From: Alphaproteobacteria bacterium | GTDB lineage: Bacteria; Myxococcota_A; UBA796; UBA2385 | DNA: 64,000 nt | Assembly (NCBI GenBank): GCA_020632755.1 | Contig: JACKEY010000004.1 | Location: 1-64,000 of the forward strand | Direction: 5' to 3' | Part shown: piece after piece, positions 44,074 to 53,319 of the stretch | How the letters are laid out: the number at the start of each line of letters is the position of its first letter | How positions within the stretch are numbered: the first letter of the stretch is position 1 | Notes under the pieces: model-generated | Told to the model about the DNA's origin: nothing | Databases searched by the model: none | What the model saw: only the letters and a program-made list of their open reading frames with translations | Program-made: the position numbers and the translations under genes

Positions 44074-47000
44074 ATGCCGATCAAGCCTCCCAACCTGGAC
44101 GACCGGCGCTACGCGGACATCGTCGCGGAAGCCCGCGCGCTGATCCCCCAGTACTGCCCGGAGTGGACCAACCTCACCGATGCCGACCCCGGCATGACGA
44201 TGGTCCAGCTGTTCGCGTGGATGACCGAGCTGACGATCTACCGGCTCAACAAGGTCCCGGACAAGACCTACATCCACTTCCTGAACTTCATCGGTGAAGA
44301 GCGTCGGCGGGCCCTGCCGGCGTCGGCGCCGCTGACCTTCTCGTTGCGCTCCGGCCGCAGCGTCGAGCTGCCCCCCTTCGCCCGCTGCGCGACCCGCCAG
44401 CGGGAAGACCGCCCGGCGCTCGAGTTCCTCACCGTCGATGGGCTCACCATCCACGACGCCGAAGTCACCCGGGTGATGGCGGTCAAGGGCGGCAAGCGGC
44501 CCGCCGTGCGCGAGCTGCCCTATGGCCACCAGGACGGGCACCACTCGGCCCTGACCTTCGGCAGCGGGCGCGGCGCCCAGTTCTTCGAGCTGGACCCGGC
44601 CGACTACGGCCCCGACGCCTACACGCCCTACCAGTACCTCTACGTCGCCCACGACGATCTGCGCCTGATGGACATGGCGCTCGACGACGAAGAGCGACGC
44701 CCGGGCCGCATGCGCATCCGTCGCACGTCTGGCGATCGCCTGTCGGTCGTGCCCTTCTTCCGCTGGGAGTACCCGACGGCCGAGGGCTGGAAGCCGATCG
44801 ACCTGCAGCGCGAGGACGAGGAGAACCTGGGCCTGCCCGAGGACTCCCTGGTCACCGCCATGCCCGGCATCCTGCCGCTGGCGCAGTTCGGCAAGGCCGG
44901 CCAGGAGTTCGACAAGCCCGAACCCGTCGCCCGCAGCGACTGGTGGATCCGCGGTCGGCTGGACTACGAGCGCTGGCTCTCTGCGCGCATGCAGGACGAC
45001 CTCGAGGTCACCTGGAAGGACGACCGCGGCGGGGAAGACCGCAGCATCCACAACTGGCGGGTGCGCAGCGTCGGCCGCACGCTGGAGTTCTTCCTGCAGG
45101 ACCTGCCGCCCCTGCGCGGTGGCTGGACCATCCGCCTCGCGCTGGTCGATCGTGGCGTCCCGGCGGGCCGGAACAGCTACCTGCCCCGCTACCGCTGGTA
45201 CTACCGGCGCGGCGAGACCTGGGAGGAGATCCCCCGCGAGCGCGTCCGCACCGAAGGCACGATGGTGGTCATCACCGGTCCGCTGACCGACATGGCCACC
45301 GACGGCTTCAACCTGCGCGCCGAGCGGATCGAGGTCGCCTATGTCCAGGGCCTCATCCCCGAGCTCGAGCTCGAGCTGGACTGGGTCCGCCCGGTCGAAG
45401 TGGCGCTCTACGCCGGTGACGACCCCCGCCGGGTCGAGCGCCAGCTCATCGACGAGGCGCCCTGGTCCCCGTTCCAGATCTCGCCGCTCATCGCGCCGAC
45501 CATCGGCCGCCGGCTCTACATCGGCTCCGACCTGTTCGAGAACCGGCGCCAGGCGCCCGTCCTGGTCGAGCTCGAGATCGGCTTCGAGATGAACGGCGAG
45601 CTGGTCGAGGAGAAGAAGGACCTCTACTCGATGCAGCTCACCTACCGGGCCGAGGACAACTGGCGCGTGGTGTGGAGCGAAGACAAGCTGTTCGCCGACT
45701 TCACCTTCTCCGACCTGGACCCGGACGGCGCGAAGCGCAAGGCCAAGCGCAAGATCCGCCTCACGCTGGACCCCAAGACCCAGCTCAAGGGCCTCGCGCG
45801 CCACAAGGTCTCGGACACCGAGACCACCTGGCTGCGCCTCGAGCTGACGAAGTCCAACCTCACGGGCGTCGACAAGGACAAGAACGAGCACCCGATCGTG
45901 CCGCGCATCTACAGCATCCGGCTGGGCGCGGACAACACGCTGGGCGACGACACCTACGAGCAGCCCATGCCGGGCCCCCGCATGGCCCAGCTCGACTTCC
46001 GCGAAGAGAACCGCCGCCTGACCCGGGTCGTCACCCGCGCCACCGGCCGGCTGTCCGAACACTTCCCGTTCTTCCCCTTCGTCGAGATCGCCGAAGAGAA
46101 CCAGTCGCTCTACCTGCAGCTCGACAAGAACCTGCCGGTCGGCGCCCGCCACGCCATCCAGTTCCGCCTGCGCGGCGAGAGCTTCCTGCCCGAAGGGGCC
46201 GGCATGGAGTGGGAGCTGCTCGAGGCCCGCGACCACGGCCGCACCGGCTGGCGACGGGTGCAGCACATCCAGCGCGAAGAGGACGGGCTCGAAGAGAAGC
46301 CCCCCTACGACCTGACGCGCTCGGGCGTGCTCGAGTTCTCGCTGCCCGAACAGGTCGAGCTCTCCGAGCACGGCTTCTGGCTGCGCGGCCGGTACACCCT
46401 GCCCGAAGGCCAGTCCATCGCGGATCTGCCGCCCCTGCCGCCGGTCACCCACGTGCTGCTCAACACCGTCGACGCGGTGAACCTGCACACGATGCGGACG
46501 GAACGGTACAGCGGCCACGGCGTCCCCAACCAAACGGTCCAGCTGCTGCGCCGCCCGCTCTTCCTGCACCAGGGCGAGCAGGGGCGCTCGCTGTTCCCGC
46601 GGCCCGACGCCTTCCCGGACATCCGCGTCTTCGTCGAGACCGACGACGGCGAACAGGAAGAGTGGCTGCCGGCCCGCGACGGCACCCTGCTGACCGCCAG
46701 CAAGGACGACCGCGTGTTCATCGTCGACCCGGTCGACGGCACGCTCACCTTCGGCAACGGCATCCGCGGCCGCATGCTGCCCGTCGGCAGCAACAACGTG
46801 CTGGTCGACATCTACCGGATGGTGCCCGGCACCCGGGGCAACCTGGGACCCGGCGAGATCGTCGTGTCCGAGGGCTTCGGCGACTCGATCGCGGTGACCA
46901 ACCTGCTGCCCAGCATCGGCGGGCGGGACGCCGAGTCCATCGACGAGATCGTGCGCCGCGCGCCCAGCATCCTGACCAGCCGCGATCGCGCCGTGACCAA

Positions 47001-47592
47001 GGCCGACTTCGAGATCATCGCGGCCGAAGCGTCTGGCGAGGTCGCCCGCGCGGCCTGCACCGGCCGCATGGACGACGACGGCCAGGTCGAAGTCGTCATC
47101 CTGCCCCGCCGCCGCGAGGACGAGCGGGTGCCCGATCCCTTCCTGGGGGCGGGCCTGCGCGATCACGTCAGCCGCTACCTGAAGCGCCGCTGCCTGATCA
47201 ACGTCGACCCCGTCGTCCGCCTGGCGAAGTTCCTGCCGATCGACCTCTCGGTCACCCTGCGTCTGCGGCCCAACGCCAACATCGTCCAGGTGCGCGAAGC
47301 CGCCCAGGCCTGGGTGCTGTCCTTCCTCGACCCCTACGAAGGCGGTCTGGACGGCGAAGGCTGGCCCTTCGGCGGCACGCTCTACGCCCAGGACTTCGCC
47401 CGCCTGGTCAGCGACATCGCCGAGGTGCGCCACGTCGTCGACGTGCAGCTGCACGACATGCGGGCCGCGGATCTCGAGCGCGGCGTGCCCGGCTGGGAGG
47501 AGGGCGAGGGCGATCCCGAGCTCGTCCTGGACGATCACGACCTGTTCATGGTCCGGCGCGTGCGCATCACGACCGAGGACGGGCTGCGATGA
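44074..47592 (+). CDS. Baseplate J/gp6-like wedge protein (Afp11-like)
   Basis: 1172 residues. The N-terminus (PNLDDRRYADIVAEARALIPQYCPEWTNLTDADPGMTMVQLFAWMTELTIYRLNKVPDKTYIHFLNFIG) is the standard start of putative baseplate assembly proteins. The C-terminal half has the baseplate J features GTLTFGNGIRGRMLPVGSNNVLVDIYRMVPGTRGNLGPGEIV and RAVTKADFEIIAAEASGEVARAACTGRMDDDGQVEVVILPRR. The ATG is ten bases after gp25 and the end overlaps the gpI-like gene (ATGA). Confidence 0.93.
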   Translation: MPIKPPNLDDRRYADIVAEARALIPQYCPEWTNLTDADPGMTMVQLFAWMTELTIYRLNKVPDKTYIHFLNFIGEERRRALPASAPLTFSLRSGRSVELPPFARCATRQREDRPALEFLTVDGLTIHDAEVTRVMAVKGGKRPAVRELPYGHQDGHHSALTFGSGRGAQFFELDPADYGPDAYTPYQYLYVAHDDLRLMDMALDDEERRPGRMRIRRTSGDRLSVVPFFRWEYPTAEGWKPIDLQREDEENLGLPEDSLVTAMPGILPLAQFGKAGQEFDKPEPVARSDWWIRGRLDYERWLSARMQDDLEVTWKDDRGGEDRSIHNWRVRSVGRTLEFFLQDLPPLRGGWTIRLALVDRGVPAGRNSYLPRYRWYYRRGETWEEIPRERVRTEGTMVVITGPLTDMATDGFNLRAERIEVAYVQGLIPELELELDWVRPVEVALYAGDDPRRVERQLIDEAPWSPFQISPLIAPTIGRRLYIGSDLFENRRQAPVLVELEIGFEMNGELVEEKKDLYSMQLTYRAEDNWRVVWSEDKLFADFTFSDLDPDGAKRKAKRKIRLTLDPKTQLKGLARHKVSDTETTWLRLELTKSNLTGVDKDKNEHPIVPRIYSIRLGADNTLGDDTYEQPMPGPRMAQLDFREENRRLTRVVTRATGRLSEHFPFFPFVEIAEENQSLYLQLDKNLPVGARHAIQFRLRGESFLPEGAGMEWELLEARDHGRTGWRRVQHIQREEDGLEEKPPYDLTRSGVLEFSLPEQVELSEHGFWLRGRYTLPEGQSIADLPPLPPVTHVLLNTVDAVNLHTMRTERYSGHGVPNQTVQLLRRPLFLHQGEQGRSLFPRPDAFPDIRVFVETDDGEQEEWLPARDGTLLTASKDDRVFIVDPVDGTLTFGNGIRGRMLPVGSNNVLVDIYRMVPGTRGNLGPGEIVVSEGFGDSIAVTNLLPSIGGRDAESIDEIVRRAPSILTSRDRAVTKADFEIIAAEASGEVARAACTGRMDDDGQVEVVILPRRREDERVPDPFLGAGLRDHVSRYLKRRCLINVDPVVRLAKFLPIDLSVTLRLRPNANIVQVREAAQAWVLSFLDPYEGGLDGEGWPFGGTLYAQDFARLVSDIAEVRHVVDVQLHDMRAADLERGVPGWEEGEGDPELVLDDHDLFMVRRVRITTEDGLR

Positions 47593-48707
47593 GCCGCTTC
47601 CCCGTCGCCCCCCGCCGCGGCGGCCTGCCCGCCCGTCCCCGGGTGCAGGGCACCGACCGGGACGACTACCGGTACGTCGAAGAGGTCGTGCGCGTCGGGT
47701 TCCCCGTCCGCGACGCCCGGACGTACCTGGCGCGGCAGATGGGCAACCGGGTCATCTACAAGCTGGTCGAAGCCCGCCGCGGCGAGCCCCCCGGCCACGT
47801 GCGCGAGGCCGAGATCCACTCCGCCAGCGGCGGCCCGACCATCCGGGTGCGGGCCGTGCGCACGCTGCCCGACGGCACACCCGCCAGCTACTTCGCGCCG
47901 GACGATCTGGTCCAGATGCGCACCGAACTGCGGGTCGACGGCGGCCAGGCCCTGCCGCCTCTGCAGCCCCAGGACCGCATCCTGCTGCATGTGCCGGTGC
48001 GCTCCTACCTGCGCTTCCTGCCGGGGATCTACCGCGGCGGCGTGCCCACCCAGCGCCGCGACGTGGTCCGCGCCGACGAACGCGCCATGCGCCAGTACGG
48101 CGCCAGCGATCGGGTCACGACCACGGCCGTCCAGGAACAGGACGCCGACCAGTTCCGCCGCTTCCTGTTCATCTTCCAGCACCTGATGACCACGGTCACC
48201 GAGCGCATCGACGGCATCGTCTCGCTCATCGACCCCACCCTGGCGGACCCGCGCTTCCTGCCGTGGATCGCGTCCTGGGTGAACTTCGAGCTGGACGAGG
48301 GCCTGCCCCTGCATCAGCAGCGCGAGCTGGTCCGCCGCTCGATCCGCCTGCACCGCACGCGCGGCACCTCGGCGGGCATCGAGGAGATGATCGCCGTGCT
48401 GGTCGGCACCAAGGCCCGGGTGGTCGAGCGCAACAAGCCGCAGTCCTGCGTGCTGGGCGCGATGACCCTGGCCGGCGGCCGCACGCCGGTGGACCGCTTC
48501 CTGGGGGGCGAGCCCCCCGCGCACTACATGGTGCGCCCCGACCGCGCCTCGACCACCTTCTTCGTGCTGATGCTCGCGGACCGCGAGACCTTCGGCAAGG
48601 AATTCGGCGAGCGCGCCTCGACCAACCTGCGCCGGATCTCGCAGATCGTCAGCAACGAGATGCCCGGCCACGTCACATTCACCATCCAGTTCGACGAGAG
48701 GGTGTGA
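47589..48707 (+). CDS. gpI-like baseplate protein (Afp12-like)
   Basis: 372 residues. Residues 130-290 carry the tail-protein domain of P2 gpI/Afp12 type: SYLRFLPGIYR, RFLFIFQHLMTTVTERIDGIVSLIDPTLADPRFLPWIASWVNFELDEGLP, RELVRRSIRLHRTRGTSAGIEEMIAVLVG. It completes the baseplate wedge with the J-like protein, to which it is coupled by an ATGA overlap. The N-terminal 120 residues are beta-rich and specific to this system. Confidence 0.9.
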   Translation: MSRFPVAPRRGGLPARPRVQGTDRDDYRYVEEVVRVGFPVRDARTYLARQMGNRVIYKLVEARRGEPPGHVREAEIHSASGGPTIRVRAVRTLPDGTPASYFAPDDLVQMRTELRVDGGQALPPLQPQDRILLHVPVRSYLRFLPGIYRGGVPTQRRDVVRADERAMRQYGASDRVTTTAVQEQDADQFRRFLFIFQHLMTTVTERIDGIVSLIDPTLADPRFLPWIASWVNFELDEGLPLHQQRELVRRSIRLHRTRGTSAGIEEMIAVLVGTKARVVERNKPQSCVLGAMTLAGGRTPVDRFLGGEPPAHYMVRPDRASTTFFVLMLADRETFGKEFGERASTNLRRISQIVSNEMPGHVTFTIQFDERV

Positions 48708-48750
48708 GCGGCACCGCTCGCTCCCACCCCGGACCCGCCACGGAAGTCCC

Positions 48751-49686
48751 ATGAAGCTCGACGAGAACCTGCTGCGGCTGCATCCCTTCGAGGGCCTCTG
48801 CCTGACGTCCCACGACCTCCAGGACGAGCAGCTCTACCACCGCCGCAGCCTGCAGCGGCACAACCTCTACCTGCACGGCCACGGCATCGTGCAGGGGCTC
48901 CAGGTCGAGCTCGAGCAGCGCAAGAAGACCTATGTCGCGCTGATCCAGGGCGGCTTCGGCATCACCCGGACCGGCCAGCAGGTGCTCCTGCCCGAAGCCG
49001 TCGCCGTGCCCCTCGAAGTCCCCAAGAAGGACGGCGAGTACATGCTGTGGCTGTTCCACGTCGAGGGCCCCGACGAGCGCGATCTGCGCCCCGTCTTCGA
49101 CACCGCCGAGACCAAGGCCGCGCGCATCCGCGAGTCCGTGGCCCCGCGGCTGCACCCGATCGACGACGACCAGGCCGACGCGGTCGCCCTCTGCCGGATC
49201 AACGTGCGCCTGGGCCGCATGGTCCAGGTCAAGCTGCCCGTGCCCCGCGCCGGCCGCCAGGAACGCGCCGCCGAGAGCTACCTCAAGCCGCGCGTGGTCG
49301 AGTTCATCCGGGTCAACAAGAAGATCCAGGTCAACCTGTTCCGCACGGCCCTGCTGTCCGAGCTCGGCCTGACGGCGCTCGGCTTCCACAGCGCCCTCAT
49401 CAGCAGCGAGTTCCTGCTCATCGAAGAAGGCACCACCGACCGCGTGCTCTACCGGACCGCCGGCAGCCTCATCGGCTACGCGCATGACTTCTACAACCCG
49501 CTGCCCAAGACCATCGACCCCATCGAGCGCTTCAAGGAGTTCGTGCGGCGGGTCAACGCCGAGGTCCCGGGCCCCGATCAGGGCAACGAGATCTGGCTGC
49601 GCTGGTTCGACAAGTTCGAGCGCCTGCTCGTGCCGCTGAACAAGATCTCCGACGAGCTCGAGAAGACCGTCGAAGCCCAGCGCTGA
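48751..49686 (+). CDS. eCIS-locus protein with HxxxLHGxGIVxGL signature
   Basis: 311 residues. The start LHPFEGLCLTSHDLQDEQLYHRRSLQRHNLYLHGHGIVQGLQVE resembles conserved proteins encoded at the baseplate end of many eCIS and phage-tail-like loci, which begin with ....GLxLxxxDlxxEQxYHrxrlrxHNrxLHGxGVVxGLEV and have no assigned role. Residues 50-165 are beta-rich; the C-terminus is helical (IERFKEFVRRVNAEVPG ... LVPLNKISDELEKTVEAQ). Probably a particle or receptor-binding component. Located 43 bases after the gpI-like gene. Confidence 0.7.
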   Translation: MKLDENLLRLHPFEGLCLTSHDLQDEQLYHRRSLQRHNLYLHGHGIVQGLQVELEQRKKTYVALIQGGFGITRTGQQVLLPEAVAVPLEVPKKDGEYMLWLFHVEGPDERDLRPVFDTAETKAARIRESVAPRLHPIDDDQADAVALCRINVRLGRMVQVKLPVPRAGRQERAAESYLKPRVVEFIRVNKKIQVNLFRTALLSELGLTALGFHSALISSEFLLIEEGTTDRVLYRTAGSLIGYAHDFYNPLPKTIDPIERFKEFVRRVNAEVPGPDQGNEIWLRWFDKFERLLVPLNKISDELEKTVEAQR

Positions 49687-49708
49687 GTCCGTGGGCTAGA
49701 CTGCCGCC

Positions 49709-50683
49709 GTGTACGCGCAGACGCCCCAGCAGCCGGCCCAGGCCCAGCAGACGGTCACGGTCCGCGTCCAGGTCATCGACATGGACGCGTTCACGCTGGA
49801 CCTGCAGGTGCCGACGTACCTCAAGGCCCGCGACCTGACCCAGCGCGTCGCCCGGGACGCCGGCCTGAAGGCCTACTGGGACAGCGGCCGACGGCGGCTG
49901 TACTGGCTGCGGGCCCGCGGGCGCCTGCTCGGCGACGAGGAGACCCTGGCCGATCTGGGCGTCATCGACGGCGAGCTGGTCTACCTGCTGCCCGAGCCGC
50001 CCCCGGGCTCGGGGGTGATGGAGCAGAAGCCCGACTACCCCGAGAACCGCGGCTACATGGGCAAGGGCACCCTGGCCCTGCTGGGCGGCCTGATGGCCTG
50101 TGTCGGCTGGGCCGTCGGCTGGGGCTTCGCCCTCGACATGGCGCGCACCGAGCTGACCGTCTGGGTGCCCGGACTGGCGCTCGGCCTGCTGTCCACCGGC
50201 TTCGCGCGCCACGCCTGGGGCGGCGAAGCCAGCAGCCTGCGCGTGCTGCTGACCGGCATGATCCTCTTCCCGATGCTGTTCGCGCTGGCCGTGGTCGTGC
50301 CCATCGGCCTGGCCGGCATCGAGCTGTCCTTCCCCGACGGCCCGCTGCAGTCCGTCAGCGGCGGCGACCCGGCGCTCATCTTCAGCGACAGCGTCGGCGG
50401 GCTGCTGCTCGGCTTCGTCGGCGTGTTCATGGGCTGGCTGGCCTGGTGGGGCGCGGTGGAAGCCCTGCCCGCCGAAGACGCCGTCCAGCAGCAGGTGCAG
50501 GAACAGGCCGCCGCCGCCGTCGTGCAGTGCGCCATCTGCGGCGGCGACGTGCAGGCCGACGTGCGCTGGGAGTGCCAGCACGCCTGCGGCCGCTACTTCC
50601 ACGTCGGCTGCTACAAGGCCCGCGCCAGCGTCTACCGGGGCGACGACAGCCGCTGCGCCGTCTGCAACGCGCAGCTCGGCTAG
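49709..50683 (+). CDS. Ubiquitin-like / four-TM / RING-PHD-like zinc finger membrane protein
   Basis: 324 residues. Residues 15-95 have a ubiquitin-like beta-grasp pattern: TVTVRVQVIDMDAFTLDLQVP, helix LKARDLTQRVARDAG, LYWLRARGRLLGDEETLADLGVIDGELVYLLPE, closest in form to YukD/EsaB-type domains. Four membrane segments follow (about 120-142, 149-167, 178-204, 231-252). The C-terminus 274-319 contains eight metal ligands, C274-x2-C277-x11-C289-x3-C293-x4-H298-x2-C301-x14-C316-x2-C319, a C4HC3 cross-brace spacing as in PHD and RING-CH fingers. GTG start; TAGACT only six bases upstream. It follows the eCIS genes on the same strand by 22 bases. Confidence 0.75.
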   Translation: MYAQTPQQPAQAQQTVTVRVQVIDMDAFTLDLQVPTYLKARDLTQRVARDAGLKAYWDSGRRRLYWLRARGRLLGDEETLADLGVIDGELVYLLPEPPPGSGVMEQKPDYPENRGYMGKGTLALLGGLMACVGWAVGWGFALDMARTELTVWVPGLALGLLSTGFARHAWGGEASSLRVLLTGMILFPMLFALAVVVPIGLAGIELSFPDGPLQSVSGGDPALIFSDSVGGLLLGFVGVFMGWLAWWGAVEALPAEDAVQQQVQEQAAAAVVQCAICGGDVQADVRWECQHACGRYFHVGCYKARASVYRGDDSRCAVCNAQLG

Positions 50684-50953
50684 CGGCGGCGCTGGGAGAG
50701 GTGGAGGCGCGCGGAGGGGCGTGCCTCGGGGGGCGGTCGATGCAGCGAGAGAGGCTCCGGGCTCCGGGCTGCAGCGGGGCGGCTGCGGGCGGTCTGGCGG
50801 TGGGAGGCGTTCAGTTTGCGCCGGCCGGCCTCCGTCCCAGCCCGATCCGCGAAAGCGCTGCGCTGGCCGTCCCGGAGCCTGCAGCCCGCAGCCTGCAGCC
50901 TGCCCTGCCCCTCCGCTACGACTCGTCCCCACCTTCCCTCCGCCAGATCCCTC
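50684..50953. other. Convergent intergenic region
   Basis: 270 bases with no credible gene between convergent genes. It contains imperfect inverted repeats built on CTCCGGGCT(CCGGGCT)GCAG (about 50755-50775) and GGAGCCTGCAGCCCGCAGCCTGCAG (about 50876-50902), which could fold into a long hairpin and end transcription from both sides. Confidence 0.4.
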
Positions 50954-53134
50954 TCATCCCCCCACGAAGGCCTGCAGCACCGCGTCGAAGGTCCGCGCGC
51001 CGACGACGCTGCGCAGCTCGGCCAGGTGGGCGCTGACCAGCACGACGGCGGCGCGGGCGTCCTGCTTGCGGAGCACGTGACCGGCGGCGAGCAGGCTTCC
51101 GACGGCGGCGGCGGGGTCGCCCAGCTGCAGCCGGCAGGCGGCGTCGGCGCAGGCGCTGTCGGCCAGGGCGAGCAGGTGGTTGCGGGCCCGCGCGACCTCG
51201 CGGTTGGCCGCCGCGGTGTTGGCGGCCGCCCGCCAGGCGCCGCGGCGCTGCTGGAGGGCGCAGAGCAGGCCCCCAGCGGTCAGGCGCGTCCACGAGCAGG
51301 GCGCCGCAGGGCCGGACAGGGCCCAGGCGCGGGCGAGGGCGGCTTCGGCTTCGTCGGGGCGGGCCTGTTCCAGGTGGAGCAGGGCGAGGAGGAAGGCGAG
51401 GTCCCGCTGCAGGGGAGGGGAGGAGGTCCCGTCGAGGAGGCGCTGGAGGGCGGCCCGGGCGACGTCCGGCTGGCCCCCCTCGGCGCGGCGGAGGGCGTCG
51501 AGGGCCGCGGCCGGCAGCACGCCCTGGGGACCAGGGGCGCCCGGGTGGGAGAGGCCGCTGGCGACCCGCTCGCCGAGGGCGTCCAGCGCCCACGCGCGGA
51601 GCTCGGTCAGGGCCTGCGCGCCCTGGCGGAGGATGGCCACGTGGGGGGCGGCCGCGTCGTGGGCCCGGGCCCGCGGGTTGCCGCGCAGCGCCGACAGGGC
51701 GTCGCCGGCCTCGATGACCTGGCGGGCGATGACCCGCAGGGCCCGGTCGGCGTGCACCAGGACCTGCCGCACGGGGGCGTCTTCGCGGGCGGTCCGGGCG
51801 GCCGCGGCCGCGGCGGCCAGCTCGACCTGCAGCCGGCCCATCGCGTTCACCAGGTTCGTGGCGGCGGCCAGCACCGGGCGCACGGCCTGGTCGTCCACGA
51901 CCGGGTCGGCCGGCGGGTCCAGGAAGCTCTCGCCCCCGGTCCACTCGGCCAGGATGTCGTCGATGGCGGCCAGGTGCTCGTCCTCGGCCAGGGCCACGGG
52001 CTCGGGCAGGGCCAGCCCCGGCACCGACCAGGCCTGGGGCACGGGCAGCATCTCGTCGAGCAGGCGGGCAGCCAGGGCCACGTCGGAGGGGCCGGCGGGC
52101 ATGCCGATGTGCACGGGGCCTTCGGGCTCGAGCTCGCCGACGATGCGCTGGGCGATGCGGGGGGCGTGCAGGCGGCCGCGGCGGCCCATGCGCACGCTGG
52201 CGTTCACGGCGCGGGTCCAGGCCCACGGCTGCAGGCCCGCGTCCAGGATCCGGTCCACGACGTCGCCGCCGGCCTCGGCGGCCTGGGCGTCGACGGCCAG
52301 CGCGCAGAGCCGTGCCACGGCCGGCGCCGCGCCCTGGTCGGGGACGAGCAGGGCGGCCGCGCCGGACGCCAGCGCCCGACCGAGGGCCCGGCTGCGGGCG
52401 TCCCGGCCGTGGCGGGCCAGCAGCCGCGCCAGCGAGATCGGGCGGCCCAGAGGCTCGCCGGGGCCGCTCTGGTCCACCAGGTGTTCCGCCTGCAGGCCGG
52501 GGCGGGCCACGCGATCGGCCCGGGCCAGCACGCGGGCGACCGTGCCGTGCACGGCATCGCCGATGGGTGCAGTGACCGTGCCGCGGGGCAGGCCCGGCAG
52601 CGCGATGTCGACGACGGCGTGGTCCTCGGGGTCCACCGCCTCGTCTTCCGGCGGGGCCTCCTCGTCCTCGGGCTCGGCGGGCAGATCCCGCCACGGGGAC
52701 GGCCGCAGGCGCCCGGCGGCGGCCGCGCTCGACGGGCCGTCGTCGTCGTCGTCGCCACCGAACAGCTTGCCCACGTCCCAGGGGGCGTCGCCTCCTCCTC
52801 CGCCTCCTCCTCCGCCGCCGCCGAACCAGGGGCCCTCGAGCTCCTCGCCGACGACCTCCTCCTCCTCCTGCCCGACCTCGAGCGCCTCTTCCTGCTCCTG
52901 CCCCTCCACTCCCAGCCCGGCGCTGCCGATGCCGGCGCGCTCCATCATCGCGGCGAGGGCGGCATTGCCGAGCTGGGGCTGCAGCTGGACCGCCTGCTCG
53001 GCGGTGATCTGGCCTTCTTCGAGCCCCTCGAGGTCCGGGGCCTTGTCCTTGCCCTGGTCCTGCGACTGCAGTCCGTCCGGGCCCTTGCCGCCCTGATCCA
53101 GGCGCCTGCGCTGCTCCTGCCCCGTCGATGCCAT
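50954..53134 (-). CDS. TPR-rich protein with eCIS-type N-terminal motif, candidate cargo or loader
   Basis: 726 residues. The N-terminal 45 residues are hydrophilic (Gln/Asp/Lys), then ITAEQAVQLQPQLGNAALAAMMERAG (43-68) matches the LQ..xGNxAvxxLi motif that precedes DUF4157 domains in eCIS-associated proteins. A Glu-rich stretch, a run of eleven glycines and an Asp run follow (about 75-135). Residues 180-726 are helical with Ala-rich repeats ending in TPR-like units (ALALLHLEQARPDEAEAALARAWAL, ACRLQLGDPAAAVGSLLAAGHV). No toxin active site seen. It is transcribed divergently from the pseudokinase, with TATGCT (53195-53200) on its strand. Confidence 0.65.
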   Translation of the reverse strand: MASTGQEQRRRLDQGGKGPDGLQSQDQGKDKAPDLEGLEEGQITAEQAVQLQPQLGNAALAAMMERAGIGSAGLGVEGQEQEEALEVGQEEEEVVGEELEGPWFGGGGGGGGGGGDAPWDVGKLFGGDDDDDGPSSAAAAGRLRPSPWRDLPAEPEDEEAPPEDEAVDPEDHAVVDIALPGLPRGTVTAPIGDAVHGTVARVLARADRVARPGLQAEHLVDQSGPGEPLGRPISLARLLARHGRDARSRALGRALASGAAALLVPDQGAAPAVARLCALAVDAQAAEAGGDVVDRILDAGLQPWAWTRAVNASVRMGRRGRLHAPRIAQRIVGELEPEGPVHIGMPAGPSDVALAARLLDEMLPVPQAWSVPGLALPEPVALAEDEHLAAIDDILAEWTGGESFLDPPADPVVDDQAVRPVLAAATNLVNAMGRLQVELAAAAAAARTAREDAPVRQVLVHADRALRVIARQVIEAGDALSALRGNPRARAHDAAAPHVAILRQGAQALTELRAWALDALGERVASGLSHPGAPGPQGVLPAAALDALRRAEGGQPDVARAALQRLLDGTSSPPLQRDLAFLLALLHLEQARPDEAEAALARAWALSGPAAPCSWTRLTAGGLLCALQQRRGAWRAAANTAAANREVARARNHLLALADSACADAACRLQLGDPAAAVGSLLAAGHVLRKQDARAAVVLVSAHLAELRSVVGARTFDAVLQAFVGG

Positions 53135-53319
53135 GGGCGGTGCTCCGTGCGGCTCGGTTCCGGCCCCGCGCCGCGCCTGTCGCGGCCAGGGGCGAGCATA
53201 GCGCCCGGCCGCCGCGGGTGCGCACCCGGTGGTCGGACTCGGCTGCTAAGCTGCGCCGACGCCCACAAGGCCTGCCGACCTGTCGGCGGGGCCGGACCTC
53301 CTCGACCGGACGCGTTTCC
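53135..53319. promoter_or_regulatory. Divergent promoter region
   Basis: The 185-base gap holds a minus-strand TATGCT (53195-53200) for the TPR gene and a plus-strand TAAGCT (53247-53252) for the pseudokinase operon. No clear -35 matches, and no other repeats. Confidence 0.35.

Noticed and set aside
42346..47538. A 1730-codon minus-strand open frame over the hub and baseplate genes
   Set aside because: The plus-strand baseplate proteins are well conserved; this frame is a GC-driven shadow.
49709..50683. Calling the zinc-finger protein a ubiquitin ligase
   Set aside because: Ligand spacing fits PHD/RING-CH folds, but such folds have many non-ligase roles and no E1, E2 or deubiquitinase gene is visible nearby.
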